A DNA stretch of 64,000 bases from Planococcus donghaensis (GCF_001687665.2 NZ_CP016543.2:868001-932000); one strand, 5' to 3'. Positions 1 through 11,997 are shown, counted from the stretch's first letter. Made by a program: numbers and translations. Notes: generated by a model not told the origin, from the sequence alone.

Positions 1-2
1 AA

Positions 3-1298
3 ATGATCGCACGTTACACAAGACCCGAAATGGGCGCAATTTGGACAGAAGAAAACAAATACAATGCATGGCTAGAAGTTGAAATTTTAGCATGTGAAGC
101 TTGGGCTGAAATCGGAGATATTCCGAAAGAAGATGTAGCAAAAATTCGTAAAGGCGCATCTTTCTCAGTTGATCGTATTTTAGAAATTGAAGAAGAAACA
201 CGCCACGATGTAGTTGCTTTTACACGAGCGGTATCTGAAACACTTGGTGAAGAACGCAAATGGGTTCATTACGGTTTAACTTCAACGGATGTTGTGGATA
301 CGGCTTTATCTTACTTGTTAAAACAAGCAAACGAAATCATCCGTAAAGACTTAACAAACTTTATCGAAATTCTTGCAAATAAAGCAAAAGAACATAAAAT
401 GACGGTCATGATGGGTCGTACGCACGGTGTGCATGCAGAACCAACGACTTTCGGTTTGAAACTTGCATTATGGCACGAAGAAATGAAACGCAACTTAGAA
501 CGTTTCGAAGCAGCAGCAGCTTCTATTGAAACAGGCAAAATGTCTGGTGCAGTTGGAACGTACGCTAATATTGATCCGTTTGTTGAAGCATATGTGTGCA
601 AAGAGTTAGGTCTTGCAGCTTCCCCAATTTCAACACAAACATTGCAACGTGACCGTCATGCGCAGTATTTAAGCGTTTTAGCATTGATCGGTTCGTCTAT
701 CGAGAAATTCGCCACAGAAATTCGTGGATTGCAAAAATCAGAAACACGTGAAGTAGAAGAATTTTTTGCGAAAGGTCAAAAAGGTTCTTCTGCTATGCCT
801 CATAAACGCAACCCAATCGGTTCCGAAAACATGACAGGTCTTGCGCGTTTAATCCGTGGTTACATGCTAACAGCTTATGAGAACGTCTCTTTATGGCATG
901 AACGCGACATTTCGCATTCATCAGCAGAGCGCGTCATTTTACCGGATGCAACGATTGCACTTAATTATATGTTAAATCGTTTCGGTAATATCGTGAAAAA
1001 CTTAACGGTATTCCCTGAAAACATGAAACGCAATATGGATTCAACGTTAGGTTTAATTTATTCACAACGTGTGTTGCTTGCCTTGATCGATAAAGGAATG
1101 GCTCGTGAAGCAGCTTATGATACGGTTCAGCCATGTGCGATGGAAGCTTGGGAAAACCAAACACATTTCCGCAAAATTGTGGAAGCAAATGACACGATTA
1201 CAGCTAAACTTTCTAAAGAAGAATTGGATGATTGCTTTGATTACAATCACCATTTACAACAAGTAGACATGATTTTCAACCGACTTGGACTAAACTAA
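3..1298 (+). CDS. purB: Adenylosuccinate lyase
   Basis: This 431-residue cytosolic enzyme cleaves SAICAR to AICAR in purine synthesis and adenylosuccinate to AMP. The sequence matches the B. subtilis PurB I remember almost throughout and has the same length. The fumarase/aspartase signature [11 protein letters not shown] lies near residues 260-270, and the conserved [11 protein letters not shown] stretch lies near residues 137-147. The ATG sits two bases from the left edge, so its ribosome binding site is not visible; homology says the protein is complete. It is the first visible gene of a purine operon whose proximal genes (purE and purK in B. subtilis) would lie outside the window. purC follows 16 bases later. 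Confidence 0.97.
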   Translation: MIARYTRPEMGAIWTEENKYNAWLEVEILACEAWAEIGDIPKEDVAKIRKGASFSVDRILEIEEETRHDVVAFTRAVSETLGEERKWVHYGLTSTDVVDTALSYLLKQANEIIRKDLTNFIEILANKAKEHKMTVMMGRTHGVHAEPTTFGLKLALWHEEMKRNLERFEAAAASIETGKMSGAVGTYANIDPFVEAYVCKELGLAASPISTQTLQRDRHAQYLSVLALIGSSIEKFATEIRGLQKSETREVEEFFAKGQKGSSAMPHKRNPIGSENMTGLARLIRGYMLTAYENVSLWHERDISHSSAERVILPDATIALNYMLNRFGNIVKNLTVFPENMKRNMDSTLGLIYSQRVLLALIDKGMAREAAYDTVQPCAMEAWENQTHFRKIVEANDTITAKLSKEELDDCFDYNHHLQQVDMIFNRLGLN

Positions 1299-1314
1299 AC
1301 GGGGGCTTCTGAAA

Positions 1315-2031
1315 ATGGAAAAAGGTCAGCTATTGTACGAAGGAAAAGCAAAACGCTTATATGCAACGGACGAACAGGAAATTTTGTGGGTGGAATATAA
1401 AGATTCAGCAACGGCTTTCAACGGTGAGAAAAAAGAAGAAATTACCGGAAAAGGCATTTTGAACAATAAAATCACGTCACTGATTTTCACGAAATTGCAG
1501 GAAGCAGGCATTGCGTCTCATTTCGTTAAGCAATTGTCTGATCACGAACAATTGGTGCAAAGTGTAAGCATCATTCCATTGGAAGTTGTGGTCCGGAACA
1601 TCACAGCGGGCAGCATGGCCAAACGCCTTGGCATTGAAGAAGGCGTGGCCATTAGCCGCCCGGTTGTGGAGTTCTATTTGAAAGATGATGAATTAGGCGA
1701 TCCGTTAATTACAGATGATCATGTTGATATGCTAAAGCTGGCAACTGCAGAAGAAGTGGCAGTGCTCAAGCAAAAGGCACGTGAAATTAATGAAGTGTTA
1801 ATTGGCTTTTTTAAAGAAATTGGCGTAGATCTTGTTGATTTTAAAATTGAATTTGGCCGTGATAAAAATGGTCAAATTTTATTGGCAGATGAAATTTCGC
1901 CGGACACTTGCCGGCTTTGGGATATGGAAACAAAACAAAAGCTTGATAAAGACGTATTCCGCCGCAATCTTGGGAATTTGACAGAAGCGTACGAACTCAT
2001 TTTAACTCGTCTAGGAGGACAACACTCATGA
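1315..2031 (+). CDS. purC: SAICAR synthetase
   Basis: The product is phosphoribosylaminoimidazole-succinocarboxamide synthase, which joins CAIR to aspartate using ATP. It is 238 residues, the usual length for a short bacterial PurC. The N-terminal YEGKAKRLY motif and the SPDTCRLWD motif near residues 199-207 are the family signatures. A GGGGG ribosome binding site at 1301-1305 precedes the ATG. The stop overlaps the start of purS in an ATGA arrangement, which suggests translational coupling. Confidence 0.96.
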   Translation: MEKGQLLYEGKAKRLYATDEQEILWVEYKDSATAFNGEKKEEITGKGILNNKITSLIFTKLQEAGIASHFVKQLSDHEQLVQSVSIIPLEVVVRNITAGSMAKRLGIEEGVAISRPVVEFYLKDDELGDPLITDDHVDMLKLATAEEVAVLKQKAREINEVLIGFFKEIGVDLVDFKIEFGRDKNGQILLADEISPDTCRLWDMETKQKLDKDVFRRNLGNLTEAYELILTRLGGQHS

Positions 2032-2282
2032 AAAAAGTAAAAGTATACGTAACATTACGTGAAAGTGTATTGGACCCACAAGGTTCTGCAGTTATGGGCT
2101 CTCTTCATAAAATGGGCTATGGTGAAGTGGCAGATGTACGAATTGGCAAATACCTAGAATTGGTTATTGAAGACAGCGAACGAGATGTAGATGCGTTAGT
2201 TAACGAATTGTGTCATCGACTATTAGCAAATACTGTAATTGAAGATTATCGTTATGAAATTGAGGAGGTTGTCTCGCAATGA
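2028..2282 (+). CDS. purS: FGAM synthase subunit PurS
   Basis: This 84-residue protein is the small structural subunit of phosphoribosylformylglycinamidine synthase. In Gram-positive bacteria it bridges PurQ and PurL so that ammonia can pass between them. It begins [18 protein letters not shown], a typical PurS start, and has the family's usual length. It overlaps purC at its start and purQ at its end by four bases each, so all three should be made in step. Confidence 0.96.
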   Translation: MKKVKVYVTLRESVLDPQGSAVMGSLHKMGYGEVADVRIGKYLELVIEDSERDVDALVNELCHRLLANTVIEDYRYEIEEVVSQ

Positions 2283-2962
2283 AATTCGCAGTAATTGTTT
2301 TCCCAGGTTCGAATTGTGATTTGGATATGTATCATGCGGTCAAGGATGAACTAGGTGAAGAAGCAGAATACGTATGGCATGACTCAAAAGACTTGAGCAG
2401 CTATGACGGGATTTTACTTCCAGGCGGATTTTCATATGGCGATTACTTGCGTTGCGGCGCAATCGCTCAATTCTCTGGAGTCATGGACGAAGTAAGAAAA
2501 GCAGCTGAAGCAGGAAAACCGGTTCTTGGAATCTGTAACGGTTTCCAAATCTTAACGGAAGCAGGTTTGTTGCCAGGCGTGCTTTTACGAAACAAAAACT
2601 TAAAGTTCATGTGCCGTACAGTTGGATTGAAAGTAGAAAACAACAACACCTTGTTCACCAATGAATACAAACAAGGCGAAGAAATCCAAATTCCAATCGC
2701 TCATGGAGAAGGTAATTATTATTGTGATGATGCGACATACGATCACCTCAAAGAAAACAACCAAATCGTCTTTACGTATGCAGATGATTTTAACGGCAGT
2801 CGAAACAACATTGCAGGAATCATTAACGAACGCGGAAACGTGCTAGGCATGATGCCGCATCCTGAACGTGCAGTATCAGAGTTAATCGGCGGCAAAGATG
2901 GCTTGGCCTTATTTAGATCAATCGTTAAACAGTGGAGGGAATCACATGTCAGTCATGCTTGA
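2279..2962 (+). CDS. purQ: FGAM synthase glutaminase subunit PurQ
   Basis: This 227-residue class I glutamine amidotransferase subunit releases ammonia from glutamine for PurL. The nucleophile is Cys86 in VLGICNGFQ, and the His-Glu pair of the triad lies in the C-terminal MPHPERA segment. The ATG overlaps the purS stop (ATGA). The 3' end runs 17 bases past the purL start, another coupled junction. Confidence 0.96.
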   Translation: MKFAVIVFPGSNCDLDMYHAVKDELGEEAEYVWHDSKDLSSYDGILLPGGFSYGDYLRCGAIAQFSGVMDEVRKAAEAGKPVLGICNGFQILTEAGLLPGVLLRNKNLKFMCRTVGLKVENNNTLFTNEYKQGEEIQIPIAHGEGNYYCDDATYDHLKENNQIVFTYADDFNGSRNNIAGIINERGNVLGMMPHPERAVSELIGGKDGLALFRSIVKQWRESHVSHA

Positions 2963-5171
2963 ACCAAATGCTGCTCAAATAAAAGAACAAAAAGTATATC
3001 AACAAATGGGCTTATCGGACGCGGAATTTGAAATGGTTGAAAAGATTTTAGGGAGATTGCCAAACTATACGGAAACGGGCTTGTTTTCGGTCATGTGGTC
3101 TGAGCACTGTTCATATAAAAACTCGAAACCCGTTCTTGCGAAGTTCCCAACTAAAGGTGAACGTGTTCTTCAAGGTCCTGGTGAAGGTGCAGGGATTGTA
3201 GACATTGGTGACGGACAAGCAGTCGTTTTCAAAATGGAGTCGCATAACCACCCATCAGCAATCGAACCATATCAAGGAGCGGCTACTGGAGTTGGTGGAA
3301 TTATTCGTGACGTCTTTTCAATGGGCGCACGTCCAATTGCCTTGTTGAACTCATTGCGTTTCGGTGAATTAACAACACCACGCGTGAAATACTTGTTTGA
3401 AGAAGTTGTTGCGGGAATTGCTGGATACGGAAACTGTATTGGGATTCCAACAGTGGGTGGAGAAATTCAATTTGACGATTGTTATGACGGCAACCCGTTA
3501 GTTAACGCAATGTGTGTCGGATTGATCAATCATGAAGATATTCAAAAAGGGATTGCAAAAGGGACAGGTAACCCGGTAATGTACGTTGGTGCTAAAACAG
3601 GACGCGATGGCATTCATGGAGCTACCTTTGCTTCTGAAGAATTAACAGATGGCTCTGATAAAAACCGTCCTGCCGTTCAAGTAGGGGATCCATTTATGGA
3701 AAAACTGCTACTTGAAGCTTGTTTAGAGTTGATCAAGTCAGATGCATTGATCGGTATTCAAGATATGGGTGCTGCTGGACTGACTTCTTCTTCAGCCGAA
3801 ATGGCTTCTAAAGCAGGTTCTGGGATTGAAATGGACCTGGATCACATTCCACAACGTGAAACAGGTATGACAGCTTACGAGATGATGCTTTCTGAATCTC
3901 AAGAACGTATGCTAATCGTCGTTAAAGCTGGTCGTGAGCCTGAAATCGTTGAGTTGTTCGAAAAGTACGGACTTGATGCAGTAACAGTCGGCACGGTAAC
4001 AGACGATTCGACATTACGCTTAAAACATAAAGGTGAAATTGTTGCCGAAGTACCAGTTGATGCACTTGCAGAAGACGCGCCGGTTTACCAAAAGCCTTCA
4101 GCTGTTCCAACTTATTTTACAGAGTTCCAACAAATGGACAACGTAGAACCACAAGTAACGGATTTTAATGAAACCTTAACTGCGTTATTAAAACAACCGA
4201 CTATCGCTTCTAAAGAATGGGTTTATGATCAATACGATCATCAAGTACGTACAAGCACAGTAGTAAGCCCAGGATCGGACGCTGCAATTGTTCGTGTTCG
4301 TGGCACGAACAAAGGTCTAGCCATGACGACTGACTGCAACTCTCGCTATATTTACTTAGATCCAGAAGCGGGCGGTAAAATTGCGGTAGCAGAAGCAGCA
4401 CGTAATGTTGTGGTATCAGGTGCAAAACCACTTGCTATTACAGATTGCTTAAACTTCGGTAACCCGGAAAAACCAGAAATTTTCTGGCAGTTAGAAAAAG
4501 CAGCGGACGGAATGTCTGAAGCATGTACGATGTTAGATTCACCAGTCATTGGCGGAAACGTCTCGTTATACAACGAAACAAACGGTACAGCTATTTACCC
4601 AACACCAACAATCGGAATGGTCGGTCTTGTAGAAGATCTTGCACATGTTACAACACAAGATGTTAAGCAACAAGGCGACGTTGTTTACTTGGTCGGTGAA
4701 AGTTTTACAGAGTTTGGCGGAAGTGAATTGCAGAAGATGGTCGAAGGACGTATTTTTGGTAAAGCACCAGCGATCGATCTAACAGTTGAAGCAAAACGCC
4801 AAAAAGAAATTTTATCAGCGATTCAGCAAGGACTTGTTGCATCCGCACATGACGTTGCTGAAGGTGGCGTTGCCGTCGCATTAGCTGAAAAAACATTCGG
4901 TAACGGATTAGGCATGGAAGTTACCTTGTCTGGATCTGCAACAACTGCGTTGTTTAGCGAATCACAATCACGCTTTGTGATAACAGTTAGCCCAGAAAAC
5001 GCAGAGCAATTCGAAAAAGTCGTAACAGATGCTAAGAAAGTCGGCCAAGTCACGGGAGACAAATTTGTAATCAACGGTGAAGACGGTACGACTTGGATTA
5101 ACGAATCCGTCGCAACGCTTCGCTCAGCTTGGAAAGGAGCTATCCCATGCTTGCTGAAATCAGAAGCTTAA
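2946..5171 (+). CDS. purL: FGAM synthase large subunit PurL
   Basis: This 741-residue ATP-dependent subunit converts FGAR to FGAM with ammonia from PurQ. The [11 protein letters not shown] motif near residue 55 and the [18 protein letters not shown] motif near residue 100 mark the small-type PurL of Gram-positive bacteria. The reading frame is open further upstream, to 2898. I chose the ATG at 2946 because GGAGGG (2934-2939) sits just before it and the resulting length matches the family. It overlaps purQ by 17 bases and purF by 25. Confidence 0.95.
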   Translation: MSVMLEPNAAQIKEQKVYQQMGLSDAEFEMVEKILGRLPNYTETGLFSVMWSEHCSYKNSKPVLAKFPTKGERVLQGPGEGAGIVDIGDGQAVVFKMESHNHPSAIEPYQGAATGVGGIIRDVFSMGARPIALLNSLRFGELTTPRVKYLFEEVVAGIAGYGNCIGIPTVGGEIQFDDCYDGNPLVNAMCVGLINHEDIQKGIAKGTGNPVMYVGAKTGRDGIHGATFASEELTDGSDKNRPAVQVGDPFMEKLLLEACLELIKSDALIGIQDMGAAGLTSSSAEMASKAGSGIEMDLDHIPQRETGMTAYEMMLSESQERMLIVVKAGREPEIVELFEKYGLDAVTVGTVTDDSTLRLKHKGEIVAEVPVDALAEDAPVYQKPSAVPTYFTEFQQMDNVEPQVTDFNETLTALLKQPTIASKEWVYDQYDHQVRTSTVVSPGSDAAIVRVRGTNKGLAMTTDCNSRYIYLDPEAGGKIAVAEAARNVVVSGAKPLAITDCLNFGNPEKPEIFWQLEKAADGMSEACTMLDSPVIGGNVSLYNETNGTAIYPTPTIGMVGLVEDLAHVTTQDVKQQGDVVYLVGESFTEFGGSELQKMVEGRIFGKAPAIDLTVEAKRQKEILSAIQQGLVASAHDVAEGGVAVALAEKTFGNGLGMEVTLSGSATTALFSESQSRFVITVSPENAEQFEKVVTDAKKVGQVTGDKFVINGEDGTTWINESVATLRSAWKGAIPCLLKSEA

Positions 5172-6568
5172 ATGAAGAATGTGGTGTCTTTGGAATATGG
5201 GGACATCCGAATGCGACGCAATTGACGTATTACGGATTGCACGCTTTGCAACACCGTGGTCAAGAAGGTGCGGGAATTGTTTCAACTAATGGAGAAGGTC
5301 TTCTTCCATTAAAAGGTGAGGGCATGGTCAGTGAAGTCTTTACACCAGAAAAAATAGAAAAAATAGCCGGGCATGCAGCAATCGGGCATGTGCGCTATGC
5401 AACGACAGGAGGCAGCGGCATTGAAAATGTCCAGCCCTTGCTCTTTAATTCCACTACCGGTAGTTTGGCAATTTCGCATAACGGCAATTTGGTTAATGCC
5501 ACTCAGTTGAAAGGCCATCTTGAACGTCAAGGCAGTATTTTTCAAACTACTTCCGATACGGAAGTGCTGGCTCATTTAATTAAACGAAGTGGTTATGCGA
5601 CGTTTGAAGAAAAAGCGAAAAATGCATTGTCTTTGTTAAAAGGTGCTTTTGCTTGTGTGATTTTGACAGAAGAAGCGATGTATGTTGCATTAGATCCGAA
5701 TGGTTTACGTCCCTTATCTCTTGGGAAACTAGGAGATGCTTGGGTAACGGCATCTGAAACATGTGCATTTGATATTGTGGGAGCGGAATTTGTGCGTCCA
5801 GTTGAGCCAGGTGAATTTTTAATCATCACCAAAGATGGCATGCGTGCAGAACGTTTTGCCTATCCAGAAGAGCGTTCAATTTGTACGATGGAATATGTCT
5901 ACTTTTCTCGTCCGGATTCAGACATCGATGGCATTAACGTCCATACAGCACGAAAACGTCTTGGCGTTCAATTAGCAAAAGAAGTTCAAATTGATGCGGA
6001 CGTAGTCACAGGTGTTCCGGATTCGAGTATTTCAGCTGCCATTGGTTATTCAGAACAAAGTGGGATTCCGTATGAATTGGGCTTGATTAAAAACCGTTAT
6101 GTTGGACGTACGTTTATCCAACCCTCACAAGATTTACGTGAACAAGGGGTGAAGATGAAACTCTCGCCAGTACGCCAAGTGGTGAATGGTAAACGAGTCA
6201 TCATGGTCGATGATTCGATTGTTCGTGGTACAACTTCACGACGTATTGTTAACTTGCTAAAAGAAGCGGGTGCGACAGAAGTGCACGTGGTCATCAGTTC
6301 ACCTCCTATTAAAAATCCATGCTTTTATGGCATTGATATTAGTACAGCAGGCGAGTTAATCGCTGCCAACAATTCGGTCGAAGAAATGCGTGAAATTATT
6401 GGTGCAGATTCGTTAACATTTTTATCGGTTGACGGAATGGTTCAAAATATTGGACGTACAGATCCTGGATCAAAATGTGGGCATTGTTTAGCTTGCTTTA
6501 CAGGTGAATACCCAACGAATATTTACCCAGATACCGTATTGCCGCATGAAAAAGAAAAAGTGAAATAA
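5147..6568 (+). CDS. purF: Amidophosphoribosyltransferase (propeptide and Fe-S type)
   Basis: This 473-residue enzyme catalyses the first committed step of purine synthesis, making phosphoribosylamine from PRPP and glutamine. The chosen ATG gives an 11-residue propeptide ending at Cys12, the N-terminal nucleophile known from B. subtilis PurF, and follows GGAAAGGAG at 5131-5139. Cysteines in [15 protein letters not shown] and CGHCLAC match the four 4Fe-4S ligands of the B. subtilis enzyme. The PRPP loop [14 protein letters not shown] is intact. The frame is open 18 bases further upstream, but that start would spoil the propeptide. The start lies 25 bases inside purL. Confidence 0.96.
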   Translation: MLAEIRSLNEECGVFGIWGHPNATQLTYYGLHALQHRGQEGAGIVSTNGEGLLPLKGEGMVSEVFTPEKIEKIAGHAAIGHVRYATTGGSGIENVQPLLFNSTTGSLAISHNGNLVNATQLKGHLERQGSIFQTTSDTEVLAHLIKRSGYATFEEKAKNALSLLKGAFACVILTEEAMYVALDPNGLRPLSLGKLGDAWVTASETCAFDIVGAEFVRPVEPGEFLIITKDGMRAERFAYPEERSICTMEYVYFSRPDSDIDGINVHTARKRLGVQLAKEVQIDADVVTGVPDSSISAAIGYSEQSGIPYELGLIKNRYVGRTFIQPSQDLREQGVKMKLSPVRQVVNGKRVIMVDDSIVRGTTSRRIVNLLKEAGATEVHVVISSPPIKNPCFYGIDISTAGELIAANNSVEEMREIIGADSLTFLSVDGMVQNIGRTDPGSKCGHCLACFTGEYPTNIYPDTVLPHEKEKVK

Positions 6569-6580
6569 GGGGGAACCGGT

Positions 6581-7642
6581 GTGTCAAAAGCATATGAAAA
6601 AGCAGGCGTTAATATCGAAGCTGGCTATGAAGCAGTAAACCGTATGAAATCCCATGTAGAGCGAACAGCGCGTAAAGGAATGCTCGGTGCGTTTGGTGGA
6701 TTTGGCGGGATGTTCGATTTGTCTGAGCTGAATTTGAAAGAACCGGTTCTTGTTTCCGGAACAGACGGTGTGGGCACAAAATTAAAGCTCGCGTTTATGG
6801 CAGACCGTCACGATACAATCGGCATTGATTGCGTTGCGATGTGTGTGAATGACATCGTTGCTCAAGGTGCAGAACCTTTATTTTTCTTAGATTATATTGC
6901 AGTCGGCAAGGCAGTTCCTGAGAAAATTGAACAAATCGTTAAAGGTGTAGCCGATGGCTGTGTCCAAGCTGGAGCTGCACTGATTGGCGGAGAAACGGCT
7001 GAAATGCCAGGTCTTTATGAAGAAGATGAATACGATATTGCTGGATTTGCAGTTGGAGCAGCGGAGAAATCTAAAATTGTTACGGGCGAGAAAATCGAAG
7101 CTGGAGACGTATTAATCGGTCTTGCTTCTAGCGGCATTCATTCGAACGGTTATTCACTTGTGCGTCAAATTGTATTTGAGCAAAATCAATTCACGCTAGA
7201 TCAACAAGTTGAAGGTTATGAAGCGCTTGGATCTATTGGAGATGCGTTGTTAACTCCTACAAAAATTTATGCAAAAGCAGTAGCTGCAATTGGTAAGGAA
7301 ACCGAAATCCATGGCATGGCCCATGTGACAGGTGGCGGATTTATCGAGAACATTCCACGGATGATGCCAGAAGGTTTAGGCGCGGAAATTTCGCTAGGCA
7401 GCTGGCCAGTGCTTGATATTTTCAAGTTACTAAAAGAAAAAGGCGAGCTAGCAGATCGTGACTTATACTCAGTGTTCAATATGGGCATTGGTTTTGTTGT
7501 AGCTGTAGCACCTGAAGATGCTGAAAAAGTGTTAGAAACCGCCAAAGCAAACGGTGAGCAAGCTTTCCAAATTGGTCGCGTATCAAGTACTGAAGGCGTT
7601 CAATTTCAAGGCCAACAGGACGGCACATTGGATGAAAACTAA
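6581..7642 (+). CDS. purM: AIR synthetase
   Basis: This 353-residue phosphoribosylformylglycinamidine cyclo-ligase closes the imidazole ring of FGAM to give AIR using ATP. The GTDGVGTK loop near residues 60-67 and the GGETAEMPG motif near residue 140 are typical. The start is GTG, placed by the AAGGGGGAA ribosome binding site at 6567-6575. The gene begins 12 bases after purF and overlaps purN by 11 bases. Confidence 0.95.
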   Translation: MSKAYEKAGVNIEAGYEAVNRMKSHVERTARKGMLGAFGGFGGMFDLSELNLKEPVLVSGTDGVGTKLKLAFMADRHDTIGIDCVAMCVNDIVAQGAEPLFFLDYIAVGKAVPEKIEQIVKGVADGCVQAGAALIGGETAEMPGLYEEDEYDIAGFAVGAAEKSKIVTGEKIEAGDVLIGLASSGIHSNGYSLVRQIVFEQNQFTLDQQVEGYEALGSIGDALLTPTKIYAKAVAAIGKETEIHGMAHVTGGGFIENIPRMMPEGLGAEISLGSWPVLDIFKLLKEKGELADRDLYSVFNMGIGFVVAVAPEDAEKVLETAKANGEQAFQIGRVSSTEGVQFQGQQDGTLDEN

Positions 7643-8204
7643 TACAAAAATTGCTGTGTTTGCATCTGGCAATGGCTCTAATTTTCAAGCCATTGTCGAT
7701 GCGATTGCGGCTAATAAATTAGCAGCTGAAATCATGCTTGTTGTAGCTGACAAGCCTAAAGCATTTGTATTAGAACGAGCGAAAAAATCAGGCGTAGCCT
7801 CATTTTCTTTCGTGCCTTCTGAGTATGAGTCGAAAGAACTTTATGAAGAAATGTTAAAAGAAAAACTACAAAAGCTTGGTGTAGAGTGGATTGTTCTCGC
7901 AGGTTATATGCGTTTAATTGGTCCAGTATTACTCAGAGCTTATGAAAATCGTATTGTTAATATCCATCCTTCTGTTTTGCCAGCTTTTCCAGGTAAAGAT
8001 GCAATTGGACAAACACTTGCAGCAGGTGCAGAAAATGCAGGCGTCACAGTGCATTATGTAGACGCAGGAATGGATACAGGCAGCATTATTGCACAACAAT
8101 CGTTTCCGGTATTAGGTCGTGGACGCGAAGAAGTCGAGCATCAGATCCATCAGATTGAACATGAATTATATCCTGCAACATTGCAGCAATTATTCGACCG
8201 ATAA
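7632..8204 (+). CDS. purN: GAR transformylase (folate dependent)
   Basis: This 190-residue phosphoribosylglycinamide formyltransferase transfers a formyl group from 10-formyltetrahydrofolate. It begins with the [12 protein letters not shown] nucleotide loop and carries [12 protein letters not shown], including the catalytic Asn and His, plus the [15 protein letters not shown] motif. The frame is open back to 7554, but the ATG at 7632 gives the usual PurN N-terminus. That start lies inside the end of purM, an 11-base overlap. Confidence 0.94.
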   Translation: MKTNTKIAVFASGNGSNFQAIVDAIAANKLAAEIMLVVADKPKAFVLERAKKSGVASFSFVPSEYESKELYEEMLKEKLQKLGVEWIVLAGYMRLIGPVLLRAYENRIVNIHPSVLPAFPGKDAIGQTLAAGAENAGVTVHYVDAGMDTGSIIAQQSFPVLGRGREEVEHQIHQIEHELYPATLQQLFDR

Positions 8205-8236
8205 ACGATCGGTCTTAATCTTTAGGAGGACTATCT

Positions 8237-9772
8237 GTGAAAAAAAGAGCATTACTCAGCGTATCGGATAAATCAGGGATATTAGAATTTGCACAGGAAT
8301 TGGAAAAGATGGGCTATGAATTGTTATCGACAGGCGGCACCAAAAAATTTCTTGAAGAAAACGGCGTAGCCATAACGGCAGTAGACGAAGTAACAAAATT
8401 TCCAGAAATTTTAGGTGGACGTGTAAAAACTTTGCATCCGCTTGTACACGGTGGATTGTTAGCCAAACATGATGATGCAGAACACCAAAGTCAAATGGCT
8501 GAAAACGGCATTTCGCCGATTGATATTGTCTGCGTTAATTTGTACCCGTTCCGTGAAACTATTGCAAAACCAGATGTTACGGTAGAGGATGCAATTGAAA
8601 ATATCGACATTGGTGGACCGACGATGTTGCGTTCTGCGGCGAAAAATCATGCATATGTCACGGTTATCGTGGATGCAGCTGATTATGCTGGAGTATTGAT
8701 TGAATTACAAAATGAACTGTCTACAACACCTGAAACGAGACGTCGTTTAGCAGCAAAAGTTTTCCGCCATACAGCGGCTTATGATTCGTATATCTCAAAC
8801 TATTTGACAGATTTGACTGGAGAAGAGTATCCAGACCAACTAACGCTTACTTACGAATTGTCTCAAACACTTCGTTATGGAGAAAATCCTCATCAAAAAG
8901 CTGCGTTTTATCGTAGCCCGCTTGGTTCGAACTTCTCGATTGCCAATGCACACCAAGTGCACGGCAAAGAATTGTCTTATAACAATATTCAAGACGCCAA
9001 TGCTGCTCTTCAAATGATTAAAGAATTCAAAATGCCGGCAGCAGTTGCAGTGAAACATATGAATCCATGTGGTGTTGGTACAGGCGAAACAATCGCAGAT
9101 GCCTTTGGTAAAGCTTACGAAGCGGATTCAACGTCAATTTTTGGTGGGATTGTTGCTTTAAATCGTGAAGTTGATGCTGAGACAGCGAAACAACTAGCCA
9201 CGATTTTCTTAGAAATTATTATTGCACCATCATTTTCTGATGAAGCAATTGAATTGTTGACCCAAAAGAAAAACATCCGTTTGTTGACGATTCCGTTCGA
9301 TAGCAAAGTTCGTGATAAATGGAACACAGTAACAGTAGAAGGTGGCTTGTTGATTCAACAGCCAGACGTTTTTGGCTATGATGATGCAGATATCCAAGTA
9401 GCAACTGAACGTCAACCTACTGAAGCAGAGCTTGAGGCATTAAAGCTTGGGTGGAATGTGGTAAAACATGTTAAATCTAACGCCATTGTAGTCTGTAACT
9501 CGGAGATGACCTTGGGTATCGGTGCGGGGCAAATGAACCGTGTTGGTTCTGCTAAAATTGCGTTAGACCAAGCAGGCAGTGCTGCAGAAGGTGCAGTCAT
9601 GGCATCAGATGCGTTCTTCCCGATGAATGATACAGTAGAAGCAGCTGCAAAAGCCGGCATTAAAGCAATTATTCAACCAGGTGGTTCGAAAAAGGACCAA
9701 GATTCGATCGATAAAGCGAACGAATACGGAATTGCTATGGTCTTTACCGGCATCCGTCATTTCAAACATTAA
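8237..9772 (+). CDS. purH: AICAR transformylase / IMP cyclohydrolase
   Basis: This 511-residue bifunctional enzyme carries out the last two steps to IMP. The N-terminal MGS-like cyclohydrolase domain (about residues 1-195) contains [13 protein letters not shown] and GGRVKTLHP. The C-terminal formyltransferase domain contains [10 protein letters not shown]. The start is GTG with AGGAGG at 8224-8229. purN ends 32 bases upstream and purD starts 16 bases downstream. Confidence 0.96.
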   Translation: MKKRALLSVSDKSGILEFAQELEKMGYELLSTGGTKKFLEENGVAITAVDEVTKFPEILGGRVKTLHPLVHGGLLAKHDDAEHQSQMAENGISPIDIVCVNLYPFRETIAKPDVTVEDAIENIDIGGPTMLRSAAKNHAYVTVIVDAADYAGVLIELQNELSTTPETRRRLAAKVFRHTAAYDSYISNYLTDLTGEEYPDQLTLTYELSQTLRYGENPHQKAAFYRSPLGSNFSIANAHQVHGKELSYNNIQDANAALQMIKEFKMPAAVAVKHMNPCGVGTGETIADAFGKAYEADSTSIFGGIVALNREVDAETAKQLATIFLEIIIAPSFSDEAIELLTQKKNIRLLTIPFDSKVRDKWNTVTVEGGLLIQQPDVFGYDDADIQVATERQPTEAELEALKLGWNVVKHVKSNAIVVCNSEMTLGIGAGQMNRVGSAKIALDQAGSAAEGAVMASDAFFPMNDTVEAAAKAGIKAIIQPGGSKKDQDSIDKANEYGIAMVFTGIRHFKH

Positions 9773-9788
9773 TCGGGGTGAAACAATT

Positions 9789-11039
9789 ATGAAGGTTTTA
9801 GTCATTGGAAGAGGTGGGCGAGAACACGCTATCGTCCGTCAATTCTCAAAATCAGCTTCAGTCACTAAAGTTTATGTAGCTCCAGGCAATGACGGAATGC
9901 GTAAAGATGCTGAAGTAGTTGCAATTGATGAAATGGATTTTGCAAGTCTTGCAGAATTTGCAAAAGAGCAACAAATCGATTTTAGCTTTGTCGGACCAGA
10001 GCAGCCACTATCAGCAGGAATTGTTGATTTTTTTGAAGCTAAAGGATTGCGCATTTTTGGGCCATCTAAAGCAGCGGCACAAATTGAAGGCAGTAAAGCC
10101 TTTGCCAAAGAACTGATGAAAAAATACAGTATCCCAACTGCGGGCTATGAGACATTTACAGAAACAGCACCAGCTATTGAGTTTATTCGTCAGCATGGTG
10201 CGCCGATTGTTATCAAAGCCGATGGACTTGCAGCTGGAAAAGGTGTTGTTGTGGCAATGACGGAAGAGGAAGCTGTTGCTGCGGTTAATGACATGTTGGA
10301 AGGTCAAAAGTTCGGAGACTCTGGCTCAAAAGTAGTTATTGAAGAGTTTTTAGACGGTGAAGAATTTTCGTTTATGTCTTTCGTTCACAGCGACCAGATT
10401 TATCCGATGGTTATTTCACAAGACCATAAGCGGGCATACGATGGAGACCGTGGACCGAATACAGGGGGCATGGGAGCTTATTCGCCTGTACCGCAAATTT
10501 CACAAGCGATTGTCGATCAAACTTATGCCGAAATTGTACAACCTGCAGTCCAGGCGATGGCAGCTGAAGAAACGCCGTTTAATGGCATACTTTATACAGG
10601 TGTTATTTTAACGAGTAAAGGTCCAAAAGTGATTGAGTTTAATGCGCGTTTTGGAGATCCAGAAACGCAAGTTGTTTTACCGCGCATGAAGTCAGATTTC
10701 GGGCTATTTATGGATACTCTTTTAAAAGGTCAGCCGGCTGAACTAGAGTGGGATGACCAAGCTGTACTTGGTGTTGTTGTTGCAGCTGATAATTATCCAG
10801 AGACCGTTGAAAAAGGCGCACGTTTGCCTGAGCTAACTAAGCTTATGGGTGTAGAAGTTACTCATGCTGGCACAAAGCAAACTGGTGATGATTATGTAGG
10901 GAATGGTGGTCGTGTATTATTAGTTTCTGCAAGTGGACCTTCTATCAAAGCGGCTCAAGGAAAGGTTTATGAACAATTAAACAGCTTATCGTGGGACGGT
11001 TTCTTCTATCGCTCCGACATCGGATGGCGTGCAAAATAA
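9789..11039 (+). CDS. purD: GAR synthetase
   Basis: This 416-residue ATP-grasp ligase joins phosphoribosylamine to glycine. It opens with KVLVIGRGGREHAI and carries GPEQPLSAGI, the glycine-rich KADGLAAGKGVVVA loop and the EFNARFGDPETQ metal/ATP motif. A longer frame starts at 9681 inside purH; the ATG at 9789, after GGGGTG at 9775-9780, gives the family N-terminus. It is the last gene of the purine operon, and a terminator follows. Confidence 0.95.
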   Translation: MKVLVIGRGGREHAIVRQFSKSASVTKVYVAPGNDGMRKDAEVVAIDEMDFASLAEFAKEQQIDFSFVGPEQPLSAGIVDFFEAKGLRIFGPSKAAAQIEGSKAFAKELMKKYSIPTAGYETFTETAPAIEFIRQHGAPIVIKADGLAAGKGVVVAMTEEEAVAAVNDMLEGQKFGDSGSKVVIEEFLDGEEFSFMSFVHSDQIYPMVISQDHKRAYDGDRGPNTGGMGAYSPVPQISQAIVDQTYAEIVQPAVQAMAAEETPFNGILYTGVILTSKGPKVIEFNARFGDPETQVVLPRMKSDFGLFMDTLLKGQPAELEWDDQAVLGVVVAADNYPETVEKGARLPELTKLMGVEVTHAGTKQTGDDYVGNGGRVLLVSASGPSIKAAQGKVYEQLNSLSWDGFFYRSDIGWRAK

Positions 11040-11061
11040 TTTTATATGTGATATACTCATT

Positions 11062-11097
11062 AATGACACAAATTCGACAAGAAGATGTGTCATTTTT
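11062..11097 (+). terminator. Purine operon terminator
   Basis: A 9-base stem (AATGACACA / TGTGTCATT, 11062-11070 with 11086-11094) with a 15-base loop is followed by a T-rich tail. It lies 23 bases after the purD stop. Confidence 0.75.
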
Positions 11098-11234
11098 GTT
11101 TTGGCCTGTCCTATAGGTAAAACAAAACATGAGGATTGATTACAACCCACGGTTACCTCTATTTAAACTCCAGAATGTAAACCCATTATGACCTCAGAAA
11201 AAAATGTGAAATGAAAATTGAAAGGGGATTAATT

Positions 11235-11828
11235 ATGAATTGGTATGAAAAACTAAATCAGTATTTTCCAGTTGAAGAAATGAAGTCAAAAGAGCATATG
11301 GATACGTTGCTAAAAGAAAAAGGAAGCGTTTACTATAAAGACGAGGGTCCTTACCATGTGTTAATGTATGCAGAATTCCCTCATTTTACATTTGTTGATT
11401 ATTTATTTGTTTCTAAAGAATCACGCGGCATGGGTCTTGGAAGAAAGACTTTGCAAATGTTAAAAGATAAAAACAAACCGATTATCCTTGAAGTTGAACC
11501 GGTAAATTACGAAGACACAGATACGGAAAAACGCTTACGTTTTTATGCTCGTGAAGGGTTTGAACACGCATCTTCAATCGGTTACTGCCGTCGTTCACTT
11601 GCGACAGGTGAAGAAAACTCGATGGAAATTTTGTACTGGACGCCAAGTGGTGAATCAGAAGAGCAAATTTTTGAAGGTATGAAAAAAATGTATGAAGATA
11701 TTCATACGTATAAAGACGAGCAATTTTACGGGGAATCGTATGATTCGGTATCTGACGTATTAACTTTCCAAGAAGAAGAAAAGAAAGACGTCTTAAAACC
11801 ATTCAGTGATCCTGTTAATAATGACTGA
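11235..11828 (+). CDS. GNAT-family N-acetyltransferase
   Basis: This 197-residue protein carries a GNAT fold: the acetyl-CoA loop appears as RGMGLGRKTLQML near residues 60-72, and strand 5 with the FYAREGFEHA segment follows. The substrate is unknown. The tail beyond about residue 140 is acidic and longer than a minimal GNAT domain. The frame opens at 11211, but the ATG at 11235 has AAAGGGG (11221-11227) seven bases before it. It stands alone between two terminators, so it probably has its own promoter in the AT-rich gap after purD. Confidence 0.85.
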   Translation: MNWYEKLNQYFPVEEMKSKEHMDTLLKEKGSVYYKDEGPYHVLMYAEFPHFTFVDYLFVSKESRGMGLGRKTLQMLKDKNKPIILEVEPVNYEDTDTEKRLRFYAREGFEHASSIGYCRRSLATGEENSMEILYWTPSGESEEQIFEGMKKMYEDIHTYKDEQFYGESYDSVSDVLTFQEEEKKDVLKPFSDPVNND

Positions 11829-11837
11829 TTGACCCAA

Positions 11838-11860
11838 CCCACGCATTCGCGTGGGTTTTT
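11838..11860 (+). terminator. Terminator after GNAT gene (copy A)
   Basis: A perfect 7-base stem, CCCACGC / GCGTGGG, with an ATTC loop and five Ts. The same stem recurs at 12033-12056 on the far side of the palindromic repeat. Confidence 0.85.
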
Positions 11861-11880
11861 AGCTAAGTAAAAAAATAAGT

Positions 11881-11997
11881 TTACTGCTCCAGGCGGACGC
11901 GTTCCACGGGCACGGCTTCTGCCGATTTCCTCGCTTTGCTCAGTCGAGTGGCTCCAGCTCGTGCTGCTCCCGTTGGAGTCGCCGCCTTCCGCTGTAA
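11881..11997. repeat. Imperfect palindromic intergenic repeat
   Basis: A GC-rich element of about 117 bases in an AT-rich gap. The left arm (TTACTGCTCCAGGCGGACG and onward) is roughly complementary to the right arm (GGAGTCGCCGCCTTCCGC and GTAA at 11994-11997). It has no reading frame of interest. Similar GC-rich palindromes are, as I recall, dispersed between genes in many Bacillaceae and Planococcaceae genomes. It is the main content of the gap 11829-12166, apart from two terminators. Confidence 0.7.
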